From assembly GCA_027186245.1 (NCBI GenBank), contig CP114497.1, forward strand, positions 6,517,501 to 6,581,500: a stretch of 64,000 nt of DNA. The letters run 5' to 3'. Positions 49,301-63,500 of this stretch are shown piece by piece. The position numbers and the translations under genes were made by a program. The DNA comes from Coriaria nepalensis (taxonomy: Eukaryota > Streptophyta > Magnoliopsida > Cucurbitales > Coriariaceae). Under the pieces are notes generated by a model that saw only the letters and a program-made list of their open reading frames with translations, was not told the DNA's origin and did no database searches. Positions within the stretch are counted from its first letter, which is position 1; each line of letters opens with the position of its first letter.

Positions 49301-50100
49301 AAACAAACATAGCAAGCCGATAATAATTTTATCATTTCACTTTACATTTCTATAGATATAATGCTACTAATATAGACTGGTCGAGAGCTCTCAGCTGATC
49401 CCAGATTTATTTCTAGTAATGGATCTCCTATATAGGCTTTAAGGTCGTCTAACTTAGCTAGGGTAAGGTCTACGTGATCTATAGTTAAGTTTTTTTTTTT
49501 TCATTTTCTATATTCAGCCATTGAAGTATTCCTTTATCAGCCAGGCCGTATATTATCTCTTGACGATTGATATAGTGGCCACAGAGTTTGGCCCATGTTG
49601 GCAGCCTATTATGGAACTTCTTTAATTCTTGGTTTAGCTAGATTTGGCCAAAATGGACACTGTTAGAGCTTGGATAGATGACTTTTTGTCGCCCAACTTG
49701 GATGTCGTGGCATTTCCAGAAGTTTGAGAACAATCGATTCATCCTCATTTGACTCATTTTCACCTTGAGTGGTAATTCTACTTGAAAGGTTATTGGTAAG
49801 GTGATCGTGGCGCAATCCAGTCGAATGGCCATAGTACCGACTAGGATCTCGTCCTCAGCGGTCGGCACAAGGCTTTTCGGAGATGGCTCTTCAGGACTCA
49901 GCTCGATTGTCTATGCTGAATCTTTGTCATATTCTTCACCTTTGTAGGAGAGTCAAAATCATCTAAACGTGCTTGTAGTACCTCAATATGAAAATCGGTA
50001 TAAACCTTTGGAACTGGAGAAGCCATCAAGTTAATTATCTGATCGGATAAGTCAATGGGATCAGTGTTATCTGGATTACTTTATTGGGAAATCACAACCA
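46400..50100 (-). pseudogene. Gypsy pol relic: protease, RT, RNase H, integrase
   Basis: The protease region (about 49600-50100) includes LPITFQVELPLKV. RT (about 48330-49300) has MSFMDRHSGYNKIFL, LFGLKNIGATYQR and the catalytic YIDDVVVKS; a one-base shift just before YIDD (about 48755) splits the frame. RNase H (about 47800-48330) has IKGQSLAAFLADHP and WELHFNGFSTEDMVGAGI. Integrase (about 46400-47260) has an HNKICGSH zinc-finger half, the WAIDVID and DNATVFTGS catalytic blocks, and the TPYSLVYGHDIVFPMEI tail. Order and motifs are clear; function is lost. Confidence 0.85.
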
Positions 50101-50753
50101 CCGACTTGATTTTCGGTGTTAGCGGATCATCCAAGATGATATTCAGGGCCTCGAATGAAGAAGATGACCCACTTCTTGGAACTTGGCCCTTATAGCCTGT
50201 TCCCTTCGAGCGGCCTTCTTTAGTCGATGCTCCAGGCGTTTCCTAGTATGTCGGTTTCCTCTCTGAAATTTAAGATGTTCTAGTCGTTTCAAAATCACTT
50301 TGTTTGATTTTGGAGGAACAATTATCTTTAGTCGCTTCTGAATGGCTTCCTGGTCTTTGATCAAAAAGTCATTTTGTTTGGTTGTGTGGGCAGATAGAGT
50401 GGCATCCATCTGTTAGAGCAGTTGTATCCCTGCCTTCCTTATTGCCTCACCAATGAGGATTGGCCCGAGGAAAGCGTGATCGGTAGCGAGAATGTAAGGG
50501 TGACCGATCATGTGAATGATTCGGTTAATAGTAGTTGCTTTGGTGGGATATTTCATATCGCCTATTAAGGTGACCACTACTTGGATGGTCGGCTGACCAT
50601 CGATAACGATATTCCCATCTAGACCCTCATGTAGCGAGAGGCCTTAGATCAACTATGTCTTAATTAGCCATCGTGGGGAATTAGGTTAAAATCAACTCCC
50701 ATGGTAGGTGGCTCTCCTAAATTTAAGAGCCCTTTGTCGATTCTTTCCTGGAT

Positions 50754-52145
50754 TCACTTCCGGAATACTAGGCAATCGTTAATTCTATGGTAGTAAGAAT
50801 TATGATATTTACAGTAATCCTTACCTCGCACCTCATTGGCCGATGACAACTTATGGTCGGGCAAAATCTTCAATTTCTTATTCTTTAGCAAGATGTCAAA
50901 GATCTCACATGCTTTACTCAAGTTAAATAAATAGACATTGTCATTCTCATAAGGGTACCTCTTTACCATCTCACAACTAGTGGACTTTTTGGGAGCCGGA
51001 AGTGTGACCGGTTTATCGGCAATAATTTTGGCATTATCTATGTCATAGTTTGGTTCTTGGTATAAGGTCCCAGCTGACAATCCTTTCCTGAATGCCTCCT
51101 TCTTCAACCATCATTCGTATCTAGCCACCTTTATGGACAAATTGAAGAAATCTCGGATTTCCATTCCTTCGAATTTCTTCTAGAGCTCGATATCCATGCT
51201 ATTAATGACTAGTCTTACTAACTCTTGTTGTGGTATAGAAATATGGCATTAGTTCCTCAGTTGTTTAAACTAGGACATGAAAGCCTCAGGGGACTCACCT
51301 GATCGTTGAGGTAAATGAGATAAATCAGCCATAGTGACCTTTTGTTGGCTACGGTGAAACTGTGTGTGGAAATGTTACTCCATATCATCCCAAGTCCTTA
51401 TCAAGTTAGGTGTAGCCTGGTATACCAAGCAAAATTCTACCCGATTAGGGAGTTGGTGAATAGTCAGATCCACAACCTATCATTGCCACTAGCCTCACCG
51501 CACAGTAAAATGGCCGATGTGTTCCATAGTGGACCGATCTAGAACATCTCCAAAGAATATGGTAAATTTCGAGACACGGTATCCACGAGAAAAGGGTTTC
51601 AGGTCGGTCTCCTCATAATATGGTCTATGGTACATGGGCTGAGGCGACTGCTAGACGATAGGACAATAGATATCCTTTAAAATATTATACAGTCGATCTT
51701 GGTCAACCATCTATTACACGAGAGCGGCCTGTCTTAACACTAAGGAGTCGCCATAAGTGGGTGAAATGGATCATCTTTCCACGGCTCATCGACCCTAGGA
51801 TTGGGCAGCATGCCGACTGCAGCGGGTTGTTGGTTGTGTCTCGACCTGTCATTAGACCGATGTGGTCGATAAAAGTTGATTACGCCTCTAGTTTCTTGGT
51901 TAGGTCTAAAAGATGGTGATGATCAGTCAACCGGTTGTGGTCGATTGGCGGCCTGTTGAGGGTAAATTAGGGTTCATTGGCGGGTCGGCAAGCTGGTAGT
52001 GGTAATATAATTGGCGTCCTATTGGCCATCGACTTCCTTTTTTTTTTTATAACATGTTGTCGTTATCCTGAGTGACATGGAATTTTATCCCTGCCCCCCT
52101 GTACATCACTCTTTCCATTGAGATAGCTCTTATCATTCGATAAGT
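50754..52145 (-). pseudogene. Gypsy gag relic
   Basis: The core retrotransposon gag domain reads across a few stops at about 51120-51430: IRTWDDME, FHRSQQKVTMADLSHLPQ, GESPEAFMSQFKQLRN, PQQELVRLVINSMDIEL and FFNLSIKVARYE. A longer frame (51107-50754) ends in a cysteine/histidine knuckle-like GKDYCKYHNSYYHRINDC. Upstream to 52145 the sequence is Pro/Arg-rich and matches the extra copy at 44454-45048. Confidence 0.82.
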
Positions 52146-52535
52146 TTTTATCCTCACATATTGAGACATTCGGCTTAGATGGGCTGAACTTTCAGTTGTT
52201 TAGCATTTGACTCGTCCATTCTCTCAATGACTTGGACGATCAAAACATTGGATGGCCATTGAATTAGGCTGGCATGATAGACTACCAAGCTAGCTAAATA
52301 CTACACAGACCTAAGGTAAAGTTGGCATCATCAGCCGATTCCTCTGTCTGGGGGTTTACTTCCTCCCGATCCTCTACTTTGACTGCATTCTTCCCCTCAG
52401 ATGGGACAGAACTAGATGGCTGAGGATCAGGCGTTTCTGAAAAATTTCCTTCAACTCAGCGCTTATCGAGGTTATGTCTCCTTAAACGATGTGCAGATAT
52501 CGTATCAGGTCCCATTGAGCGTGCCAATTTATTGG

Positions 52536-53704
52536 TGTTAGAAATTAGCAAGCAACAAAATGTGGTATTTTGCGAACGTGCGATTATTTGATTAATCATT
52601 TTATCATAGTAATTAATGTAGTATGCAGGCGTGCCAGAAGTAAAAGTACTTCGAGGGAACGGTAATTTAAAGTGTAATACTATAAAATGAGGAAAAATTC
52701 AAGACAATGAAATAAAGTATAGAAAAATAAAGTGCAGATATATTAAAGGTAAGATAAATAAAGCGTGCATTAAAATAATGACATTGTAGCGTAATAGAAA
52801 AAGACATAAATTTATTACAGAGGGAAAGAAGCATGACATAATCCTTTATGAATTGCACCAGATTTGGATACTAAATTTACTGACGATGACTAAAGAAAGA
52901 TTTAAGATGCTATTTTTGGAAAGTGAATTTGGAAGTTGTGTGAATATTTGGAATCACGCAAGCAGAAAGCTCACAAAATGATAAAATATCCTCGAAAGGA
53001 TTTTCTTCAAGGCATTGAGCCTTATAAGCATTGCACCTTTGGGGTGGTCATTGTGATTGTTGTTGAGTGTTTTTTTCACTTGGTAGAACTAGCTATTTAT
53101 AGGCATCATAAGACTTAGTCGGCAAGTAACGGAAATTGTCAAAAAAAAAAACTCTCCTCTTTGGTTCCTTATAGTTTAATCCAAATTTTTTTTTGCTTGT
53201 GATGGACCCCTTGCATTAGTCAAATGAAAGTTTCGCTTGGCCGTCAGACCCCTTAGATTTGCTTAAAAATCCTTAGAATTAATCAAATATATAATTTGCT
53301 TTGCAACTCAATCCTTGATTTTTGCTATTTAATCCCTAAACTTGATGAAAGTTTTCTCTTCTTTTGCACAAACGCCTTTGAAATCAACTAAAAACAAGCT
53401 AAAATTGAGGTAATTCGGCTAAGAGTAGGCCGACTTTTCCTCTTAAAGGATCTCAGGTAGCTAAGGTCGGCCACCCGACCTTCCCTTTTGGCCGATCGAC
53501 AGGCATTGCTAGCCACCCGGTCCAAAGGTTGGCTGATTGTGGCCGACTTGTCGGCCCCTTAGTTGGTTGACCGGTCAGCTCTTTTGGTAGACTCATCGTA
53601 TTTTCGGCCTACTTCATTTTATTTTTGGCCGATTGTGCTATTTTCATTACAATTCCCTTTCAACTTTCACTACTTGCCGAAAATTGATAACTTTAGCATC
53701 AACA
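52536..53704 (-). repeat. Gypsy 5' LTR
   Basis: The 1169-bp LTR starts (element strand) TGTTGATGCTAAAG at 53704 and ends CTAACA at 52536, so it has TG..CA ends. About 10 bases inside the element a primer-binding-like TTGGCACGCTCAATGGGACC lies at 52526-52507. I could not find the partner target duplication because the other end of the element is rearranged. Confidence 0.75.
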
Positions 53705-56155
53705 TGGTCATTATAATCTAAACTTAAAATCAGGAGTTAATTATAATTACTAAAAAATTTTAGGTATTCCTTATAATATGTACTAAGTTTTGGGAATTTA
53801 TCATAGTTTCTATTTTTTTTAAATGAATAAAAAAATATATATTTGTATTTTGGTAACCGGTAATAAATGTAAGATGAATAAATACATGAACTAATAGATA
53901 TAATTTATGAAATTAATAGAAATTCCTTCTCTTGCTTCTTTTTTGTCTTTAATAGAGCAATAATGAAATATGTATTTTAAGAAGAATTAATAAATAAATA
54001 AATAAATATTATTTATGAAAAGAAATAAATAGAAATTACCTTTAAAAGAAATATATTTACAAATCAAATGTAATGACAAATATAAAAGAGACTGAAATAT
54101 ATTGAAATATTGGAGCACATTAAGGGATGTATTGTCTAGCTTTTAAAAAAAAAAAAAAATTTGTAGGTACTAAATCTAATTCTTTAAAGATTAGAGGAGA
54201 AAAATATAGTTTAATATAATTTAAAAATACACATAATTCCGTTTCATAACTTTTGATAATGATTGATTAATAAATTAGTAAGATGATGTATATGTTATCA
54301 TTGATTATAGTCCCGTGACCTGGCAATATTTATATACATATTTTAGTATGTGATGGAAGCATATATATAACTTAATATCAATAATATGGAGGTAATTTTC
54401 ATGACACCGTTCATATTTTTTTCCTTAAATATGCATCTTAAAATTTTAATGCATATTTAATTATTTTTTATTTTAATTATTTTTTCTCTATTCTTACCCT
54501 CTTTTTTTTTTCCCCCTTTCTTTTTTTATTCTTTAAATAACTAAGATTATAAAAAATATTTAAATATTATTTAATTTATTATAAATAAATTAATTATAAT
54601 TATAAATATAAAATTTTCATTTATCATATCAAACCTTATAATTCAAGTATAAAAGCCGGCCTCCATTAAATTAAATTTAAATTAAATAAATCCCATGATT
54701 AGTACATTTGAGTGTTTATGATTACAACTGTTTAAGTATCATCAATCAATCAGACTATATAGTTAATTTAATCATCATATTACGTAACTAACCTTATCGG
54801 CGTTAGGTTCGTATGATACCTATTTATACGTATTTAATAATAAAAAATATTAAAAAAATAACTCAAAACTAATCAAAATCTCAACAAATTAATTAGGAAT
54901 ATATAAATTAATAATTAATTAATGCATGTCAAAGTATATAGGCCATTGATCAAATTGATCAAAGTTTAAGACTCTACACACAAAATTTAAATTCTTTTTT
55001 AGACTAATTATATTTCAACTCTAAGGCTATATTTTATGCTTATGTCTTCTACAAATAAAGCAATATTGTTGCTTATTTGATGTGAAAGTAGTAAGTATTA
55101 GAGCTTTTAAATTAATATAAAAATTATAAGAATGATCAAATCTTTTTTTCTTTTTACTTAGCATTGAAATAAAATGTAGACATTTGACTAATCGAACATG
55201 GATGGACAAGCAATGTTCTGAGGGCGTGGTTTGCGGGCAAAGGAAGGCTGCAAGGTAGGCTATGACTTTTATATATTGATTAACAAGCTTATCATCAAGG
55301 TTTAGACCTATAAACTATTAAACTAATAGTTGGTCAAACTTAAATTCATTCTATTTTATTCAGTCAGAGCCTAATTATTACATGTTCTTCTTGCTTTTTT
55401 GCTTTGAAAATGGTGAACAAAAATTGTGCAACATGAAGTTACGTGGGTCTAATACTCTTTCATAAGATAGACTCATGATCTATATTTTAAAATTTATATT
55501 ATTTGGAATTTTTTTTTTTCTGAATATTATTTAGGATGACATGTTATTATATTATAGTTATAAATATCATTTTAATATGATAAGTAATAGTAGATTTAGA
55601 ACTTCGATGTTGAGATAGATTGTATAGTAAATTTCAAAAATTTATTAAGGATATGGGTCTTGATACAATAAATATAAATTATAGAGAAAAAATTATATAA
55701 AATCGCTTTGTCTTTTAATTTACTTGAGTCGAAACTTATATTTTAGAAAATTTATAGTATAAAGTTTGATTATTAAAATTTGAAGTTGTAAAATTTAATA
55801 AGTGAGAAATTGAGAATGGTATAAATTTAGTTCTTGTCCCAGCAAGTTTATCAAAATAATATGTACTACAGTGTATGTAGCATATCAAAAATGTCATGTT
55901 GGGATGATACTCGAGCAGATCAGTAGCCATCGGATTTGATTCTGGTTGTCCGAATGGTACGTAGCCTTTGTTCACAAAGAAATTAGCTGTAAAACATATG
56001 TAAGAAGAACACTGATGTACTTCTCGTACTTTGAGAAAACCCTAAAACTAAGTCAGTAAGTCACGAGAGGTTTAGGGCACGACTTTGCACGATGGTTTGT
56101 AAGAAGAATTTAGTGATCCTTCCTAGTTTCTTGGATCCGGAGTATATATATTTTT

Positions 56156-56189
<34 letters not shown>

Positions 56190-59100
56190 TTCTAACATCT
56201 ACTGTAACATGGGTTTCAAATTCATTGTCGATCATATATAACAGCTAAATTAGTATGTTTTTGATTAGATGTGGTTTTAGCCTTTTTGTTTGCTCCCTTG
56301 TAAATATGATCAGTTATGTAATATGTTTATCCCATTAATTTATACTTCTATTATTTGCCAACTGGTATGAGATTGACATGCAGAAGGACATGTTAGTGAT
56401 TATATATAATTTTAAGGGAATTACTTCCTATAATTAAATTTCGGATCTAATGACAAGCAACCGCATCATTGTTTTTCAAATAGTCTTTTTAACATAATTA
56501 AATCTACTTAGGAATTTCACGGGACAGATCAATATATATGTATAATGATTAGGGATACTCTTATTATATAATTATATATCTTATTTCTAAATAATTTTAT
56601 ATCATTTCCAACTCTTTTAGATATTCACATCAACTACACACCCATACATATTAATTAACTAGTTGGGGATGCATTAGGGTATGGAAAATAACTAAAATGC
56701 TAAATCTAAACATTTAAGGGGATGCACTAAAATATTTAATAAGATTCGGCTATTGGCGAGAAAAAATTGGATGGATTGGATCTTGTTCTTCGTAAAGAGT
56801 TGGATCGATCTGATCGGGATCCTTATGAAGAATCAAGCTGATTCAATTTGAATATTTCACGAATAAATTGGATTTCTCACCAAAACAAAAACAAAAAAAA
56901 AAGATCGTTTTGATCGGTTTTTTTCTAAGAAATCGGATTGGGTTTGTTGTTTTTTTTTTTTTTTTCTGAAAATAAAAAAGGAAATTTTGGATTATAATAA
57001 ATTAATATGAGAGAAAAATAAAAATAATAAAATATTAATGATGAAAAAATAATAAAAAATAATTAGAGTGATTAAAAAGTTTCATTTAAACTACAAAATT
57101 ATAAAGAAACTATAAAAAGTTGAATTTATTATATAAATCAAACTATACATAAATTAAAAAAATAAACTTACCCCTATTAAAATAAATATACTTTAAATAC
57201 TCTAATTAATTTTTTATTTATAAATCCATTTTAAAAACGTTTTCTTATAAATTATTTATAATTTATAAACATATTTCTTAATCGTTCCCGAACTAGCTCG
57301 TAATAAATCAAATAAACATTAATATTAGTTTTCATCCATTTAAAACAATTTTAACTCTCATTTTTCATAAATCTACTAACCCACACAAATTGCTTTACCC
57401 AAGCCTACGTGATATAATATAATACTTGCACTTTAGTTGGGATCGACATGGGAGGGGGGCGGTGGGGTTTGGATTCATGCACTTCCATTTCAAAAGGACG
57501 TGACGGTCTGTCTTCCATTTTAAGGTTTCTCTGACATGAAACGTTGACAGAGAGAATTGTCTAGGGCTTCTGTACATAGATTTGGTTTATAGTCTGTCTT
57601 TAATTTAATTATTAATTATTAATTATTAATTATTAATTATTATTCTTATGCAATTCAACTCTAGCGTGATCGATTTATTAAACATATGTATTGTTAAATT
57701 AGTTTGTTAGTCAACGATGATAAGACATCATATTTAATTATTATTAATGAGTAACTTAAACAACAATTAAGATAATTACAATGTGGAGAAGAAGTCTTGG
57801 TCTGTCGTGGTCGGAACCACTCATTTTGGGTAAAATGTTTTTGTAAGAGAGAAAATTATTTTTTTAAAATATTTTGGAAAATGGAAAATGTTGATATCAT
57901 TGAGAGTTTTATATATATATATATATATATATATACCATAACAAAAAGGGGATGGTGAGTCATTGATGACTCTATGTCTCTATTAGTCAATTAGTCTTTG
58001 CTCATTAATATAATAATTCATAAAATATTGCATCAAACAACTTTGAACTATTTAAATGTACATACAAATGATCAATTTTGAATTATTATTATTATTATTA
58101 TTATTATAAGAATTTAATGAATTATGTATAATATTAATTAAATTATAAAATTATAAAAATTTAAAATATATTTCTTCTTTTTTTTTTTTCTATTAGTCTA
58201 TTTTGTGTTTTAGAATGCAAATAGTGCAATTATAATTGCAAAAACCACTGTTCATATTTTCATATCTCCCCCTTTTCCTTCTAACTCTTCTATTTTTCTT
58301 CGTTTTAAAACATTGAGCCAGCCCACTCCCACTTCTCCTATTTTCTTTCCTCCACCGATTCACCATTTAGACCACCTATCTCGATTCCTTTCTTATGCCC
58401 GGATGTGTCTTCTTGCTTAAGATATATATGTTCACGTCCGCCCCTCTTGAACCGTGGGTAGGAAGAAGAAGAGGAAGAAGAAGATCGAAATGAATTTCGA
58501 ACAAAATTGGGAACAGCTTTTCGTGTTTGCTCGGAACAGGAAAAAAGAGGTTTCCTCTCGAATATAAACCATGTTTGAGGTGTAGAAGAACACATGCATA
58601 GGAAATCGTGAAATTAAACCCTAATTTCGTTTCAAGTTTTCGTCCAAATTGAAACGTTTCGTTTCATAAAGAACATAAAAAAAATACTTTCACTATGACA
58701 TCTTACGAAACAACATTGATATCGTAGTTTGAATACCATTTCCAAGTACGGCATTAGTTCCCCCCCCTCAATTTTATTATTATTACTATATATTTGTGAT
58801 TTTAGATAATATGGCACCTTGATATCAATATACAGTAAAATTTGGATAATTTAATAATCTTGATTAAGTAATATTTTTTTTGTCACTTAAGAAAAAATGT
58901 GTTAAATTTTTTTAATAATTTTATAAAAAAAGCTATAAATAAGTCCTAGTTGGGCTTGTTGATCCACCACCTTCATAAACTCCGGGCTAAAAACGATGCA
59001 AACTGATTCGATCATACAAAGAATACATATGTACACAGATATGTATAGTTCAATATATAATTTGATTCTATTACCAAGCAAGAATTACTTTCAATATTGC

Positions 59101-59630
59101 TTTCTTAGAGAGTTTTAATAGTGTAAGCATAAACAATAAAATAAATGTATATGCCAAAGAAGCAAGGATCAAACGGTTCAATATAGAATCTGATTCCCTT
59201 TTCAAGTATGTTTTTACCTTATTAAAAATAAATATCATCTTTTCAGAATCTTGATGATTTGTTTGATTAGTTATAAAGAGCAACAACTTTTTCTAAGATC
59301 AGTTTGCGATGTGAGTATTATTAGCTTAAGGTGCAAGAGTTAAATATTCCGAAAACAATATTTTAGACACATCAGATAAAATGAAGTTTGGATCGGTGAA
59401 ATTAAATTGATGCTCATCATTAATAGAATGTATAGATTATTTAATTCAATTCAATACAAAAAGCATTTTTCATATTAATCTTCTTCCTCCTTTATTATAA
59501 ATTCGATTTCTATCTGTTCCAAGGAACATCAATCAGACGTAACTCAAGCTTGCTTACTTACCTTCTTCCTCACGCTGGTTAAATTTGGTTCCTGAAGATG
59601 GAAATTCAGAGTTTCTGGTTTAACTCAAGT
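53705..59630. other. Long AT-rich intergenic stretch
   Basis: I see no convincing gene in these 5.9 kb. Simple repeats include an A run of about 29 at 56161-56189, a TTAATTA heptamer array at 57602-57642, an AT run at 57911-57935 and an ATT run at 58082-58107. The stretch 56755-56960 has GGATCGATCTGATCGGGATC-like words that could be MITE debris. A minus-strand open frame of 85 codons (58595-58338) has a Ser run and no family resemblance; I do not call it. Confidence 0.5.
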
Positions 59631-59637
59631 TTTGATT

Positions 59638-60558
59638 TGGGCCAAGGCCCAGATAAACGAGTTGAAATCGAAAGAGGCCATTTTCTGGGGCCTCATAAAC
59701 AAGCCCATTAAGTTATGACCTATTATCAATCGCCGTCTAAATGCGAGACATAAAATCTCAAGGCTTTGGACGTGTAACAAGAAGTAATGAAAAAGAAGCG
59801 ACTTGCTTGAAAATGGATGAAGAATGTAAAAAGAAGTTGGTGTTGGCCACGTACTACTAGAAATGTATCGAGGAGGGTTTTTGCCGACAGGAAAAATGTT
59901 TCGGAAAAAAGGAAAAAAAAAAAGAAATTAGATTTACTCCCACAAATTTTTAAATTTTTAAACTTTTAAACTTTTCATCATGTAAATAGTTATTAACATT
60001 TTAATAAAATTTTAAAAGTTGAAGCCTACAACTAATTTATAAAAGTTAAGAGTTGATTAAGTATAATTTTATAAAGTTGAAGGACCTAAATTTAATTTTA
60101 TTATTTTGTCGTAAGTAAATATAATAATTATAAACGTACGTTTGGAATTCTTCAAAGTTTTTAATTACCAGCCCATTGAAATTGTATCTGTGCCCTTCAC
60201 TAAATAAATTTCTCCCCTGACGGAGAAGAAAGAACAGAAGAGACTCTGAAATTCGATCGATTTTTCTTTTGCTTTTTTTTTTTTCACCCCCTAATTTCTG
60301 GTTTATCACCCAATCATCTACCATCCGATTTGTCGGTGGTTTCCTCTGGAAAATTTGCAAGCAAAGCAACCATTTCGTGTTCCAGATCTCCTGTTCTCCT
60401 ACTCGATTCCTTGGCCTGATTAATTACAAATCGGATTATCTAGCTCGAAGATTCTTTGATTCAGATCGTCTTTTAGGTCAGTAAAAATCTCGAAATTCTC
60501 TCTCATTGTAGCTGGATTTTGACTCGGTTGAATTTAAATCCTGAAGCCGCGTGTAGAA
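59638..60558 (+). promoter_or_regulatory. Upstream region of the auxilin-like gene
   Basis: TGGGCC (59638-59643), GGCCCA (59646-59651), GCCCATTA (59703-59710) and GCCCATTG (60171-60178) are site II/GCCCA-type elements common in plant housekeeping promoters. Pyrimidine-rich sequence at 60265-60290 and TCTCTC words near 60500 fit a leader. No clear TATA box is seen. The leader may hold an intron (donor near 60477, acceptor near 60509), which is uncertain. Confidence 0.4.
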
Positions 60559-63500
60559 ATGGACGAATTTGGCGTCTTGACCGAGAGGTTCGGGTTGAAA
60601 CCGCAAGGAAAATCGGCGCCAATGGCCGCATCGAAGCTATCTGGCGATGGGAACACTATCCGATCTTCCGAGTTTGGTTTTCATTCGGCTGTGAACGCCA
60701 AATCGTCATCTTATTCGGATTTTGAATTCGGATCTTTCAGCAGTAATACGAAAACCGAGAGTTATGGAGGATTGGATGATTACGGTGATATTCTTGGAAG
60801 TTTCAATAAGTTACCGAAGAATTCGGTTAGCTCAGGAGGCGATTCACTGTTCATGGGATCGAGCAATGCGGGTGCAAGTGCAACGGCGTCCATATTCCCA
60901 GGTTTCGATGACGGTGATATGTTTAATAGCGTCCTTGGGTTTAAAGGCTCAGGTTCGACAAAAGATGATGATCCGATGGGTTTGTTCTCTTCGCCTTCAA
61001 AGCCGAGGGCTCACGGTGATGAGTTGTTGGGTGATTTTGGGAGGAATAATGCGAAGTCAATGTCTCAAGAACGGAATGGTTGGAACCAGGCGGCAAAGAG
61101 TTCAGGTGATTTTGATGAATTAATTCCTGGATTTGGTGGAAGTTCTCCAAGTAAGGGGTATGAGAAGTATTAATTGTTTTACTATATGGCTAAATAAGTA
61201 CACTTCATCAGTTTGATAGCTAACTTGACTTTACGGTTATGCATGCAATTCAGTTTACGAGGAAGGTTTATATATACACATCTAATAGTTAGACTTTTGT
61301 TTTATGCATAAATTCTTGAGTAAGAGAGCTTCTGAGAAACCAGATTTGTCGGAATAAAATTTGCTATAGGGTATTATTGGTACTCAATTATGAAACCATG
61401 TAGATCAGAGAATAGAAAATTACTCATGTCTTTCTAGTACTCGACCGTCCTGATTTTTACTAAAGAATAAGGTGTAACCGTGTAAAATAAAGTATTCAAG
61501 TTACATCAGTAATCAGTAAATTTTTTTTCTCTTGGCCAACGAGTTAGTGTATACTATATGTAAATTACAACGGGAGTACAGTGGACTCCTTTTTGTTTAT
61601 TAGATTGTTCTTTTACATATCAGATTACCACAATGGGGAAGCTGCCAAAGAAAAATTGTGCTTTGGCTGTATGATTTGCTATTAGTCTTATACGATAATT
61701 AGGTATAGAGTACTGTTTAGAGAAGAAAAAAGTGACAAACCTAATCTAATAATTGCAAGGAAAAACTCTAATCTTATTCTGGTTGGTTCATGTAGACCAG
61801 AGCAGTTGAATGCTAAGTTGGGATTGGATGGTTCATATGGCCTACATTTACCTTACATTTATTCAATATCAAGTGTGCTTGGTTGTCACGCAATCATTAA
61901 CTATTTCTTTTTCTGCTAATGTTAAAACATGGTTTTATTATTGATAGTCTGTTCTACATGTGATGCTAATTATCTTTGTCCATCCAAATCATTTTTGGTT
62001 TTTGAACAAGAGACGGCACTTCTTTTAGCCTTACAAGTAACTGAATGGCTGTTTTGTGTGCCCTTGAAAGTGGTTGCTTATATGTCTATCATGGATTTAT
62101 TGCTTTTACCTTTTACGCCCTTTTCTTAGAATTAGGCTAAATTCTTTTCATTTTTCTTTTTCTGTTTAAAATTAAGGAACCCATCCTTTCTGGCATTATT
62201 CCCTCAATGAATTTACTGGACTCGTAATGTCATCATTACTTGCCTAATGAATGACTATTAGCACGTATTCACTTCTTTTTGGATTATTAGCTTGTAACAT
62301 TGATTCTTTAGTTCTCTGGTTCCTACATTTTTTGCAGGGAAAAAACAGAGGCCAAGTTGCCCAAGCCGCAAACTGCCCAAGCAACTAACTACGCTTTCAC
62401 TTCAACAGAAGATCCCTTTTCAGTATTTGAGAAATCTTCAACTCCAGCTTATCCTTCTTCTGATTTGTTCTCAGACCCAGTCGAACAAATTAGTAAGTTC
62501 AATAACTCCGCAGACACAAAACTTGGTGGTTCATCAAATGCTTCATCGCAGTTCAGGTCTCCCTCAATTCCAAAGCCGGTTTCATACGAAGGTAAAGGTG
62601 CTTCTGGCTTTCCGATGGGCTCGCCATTCATCTATGTCATTCTCCCCATAACTCGATAACATAAGGTGTTCATTTTGCAGTTAAGAGTTCACCTATAGAC
62701 GAACTCGAGGCTTTTGCCATGGGAAAGGTGCAGAACAATGCTGGTGTTGGAAAGACAAAGTCAACTGTAAAAGCTAGTAAACCCCGCCAAGCTACAGATA
62801 CTGCAGGAGAGAATCAACAAAAGAATGAAGATTATCTAGAGTCTGTTTTTGGTACAGGTTCTAGATCAAGGAGCGTACCAAAGTCAAGGGCTACAACTTT
62901 GGTGAGAACCTTGCATGATTCTATCCATATTAACGAGCTAACCAAAAGTTTGCAACACTACCATATTATATTATTTGCTTCCTGGGTTAGTGTAAAGTAT
63001 TTCATTTGCCACTGATCAAACTTTGAAGGATCCTTTATTTAATGGAAATCTGTACAACAAAAAGCCTGAGGTGCCTAAAAGAACTTCATTGACCTCGAGT
63101 GGCATGAAGAAGTCATCTTCTGTGACAAATGCTGTGGATGATTTTTCTTCAGTTTTTGGAGGTAATTATATCTTGTAATGCAAATTTTTTTGGGTATTTG
63201 TCAGATTTGTCTGCAGATTCTAATTATTAATGTTTTTTTTCTTTGTATATCCACAGTAGCTGCTTCACTATTTGGAGATTTCGAAGAACATGAAGGGGAC
63301 AATGAAGAAAGATGGAGGGCTAGAATGGGGCGTCGACAGAGGACCGAGGACCGCATGGTTTGTGTTTCTCTGTCATGTTTTTTTGTTACTCTTTCCTTGG
63401 ATGTAACTGGATTTATGAATAGTGACCTTTCATTCCCTTAATTTTTTAAGAATGGTTAAAGAAAAAAATCCTTCAAGATGTATACAAGGCACAGCTATTC

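Larger units (their letters stand above)
44454..53704 (-). mobile_element. Decayed Ty3/gypsy retrotransposon with tandem LTR structure
   Basis: Read on the minus strand the order is LTR (53704-52536), leader and gag, protease region, RT, RNase H, integrase, polypurine tract (about 45962-45946), second LTR (45935-45049), then a second copy of the leader and gag start (45048-44454). Gag-pol order RT-RH-INT places it in Ty3/gypsy. Every domain carries stops or frameshifts and the LTRs are visibly diverged, so it is old and inactive. No chromodomain is seen. The extra internal segment beyond the second LTR is not expected of a simple insertion. Confidence 0.88.

Noticed and set aside
44100..53800. 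Inverted similarity between 44110-44190 and 53725-53800 flanking the gypsy element
   Set aside because: The match is made of A/T words such as TTAGTAATTATAAT and could arise from composition; I could not extend it.
58338..58595. 85-codon open frame on the minus strand with a Ser run
   Set aside because: No family resemblance, Ser run explained by a TTC/TCT repeat, no promoter or splice context, and no conserved neighbour implication.
61151..61157. GTAAGG at 61151 as the exon 1 donor of the auxilin-like gene
   Set aside because: It leaves phase 1, whereas the next exon with recognisable family sequence needs phase 2. The GTATGA donor at 61158 fits.
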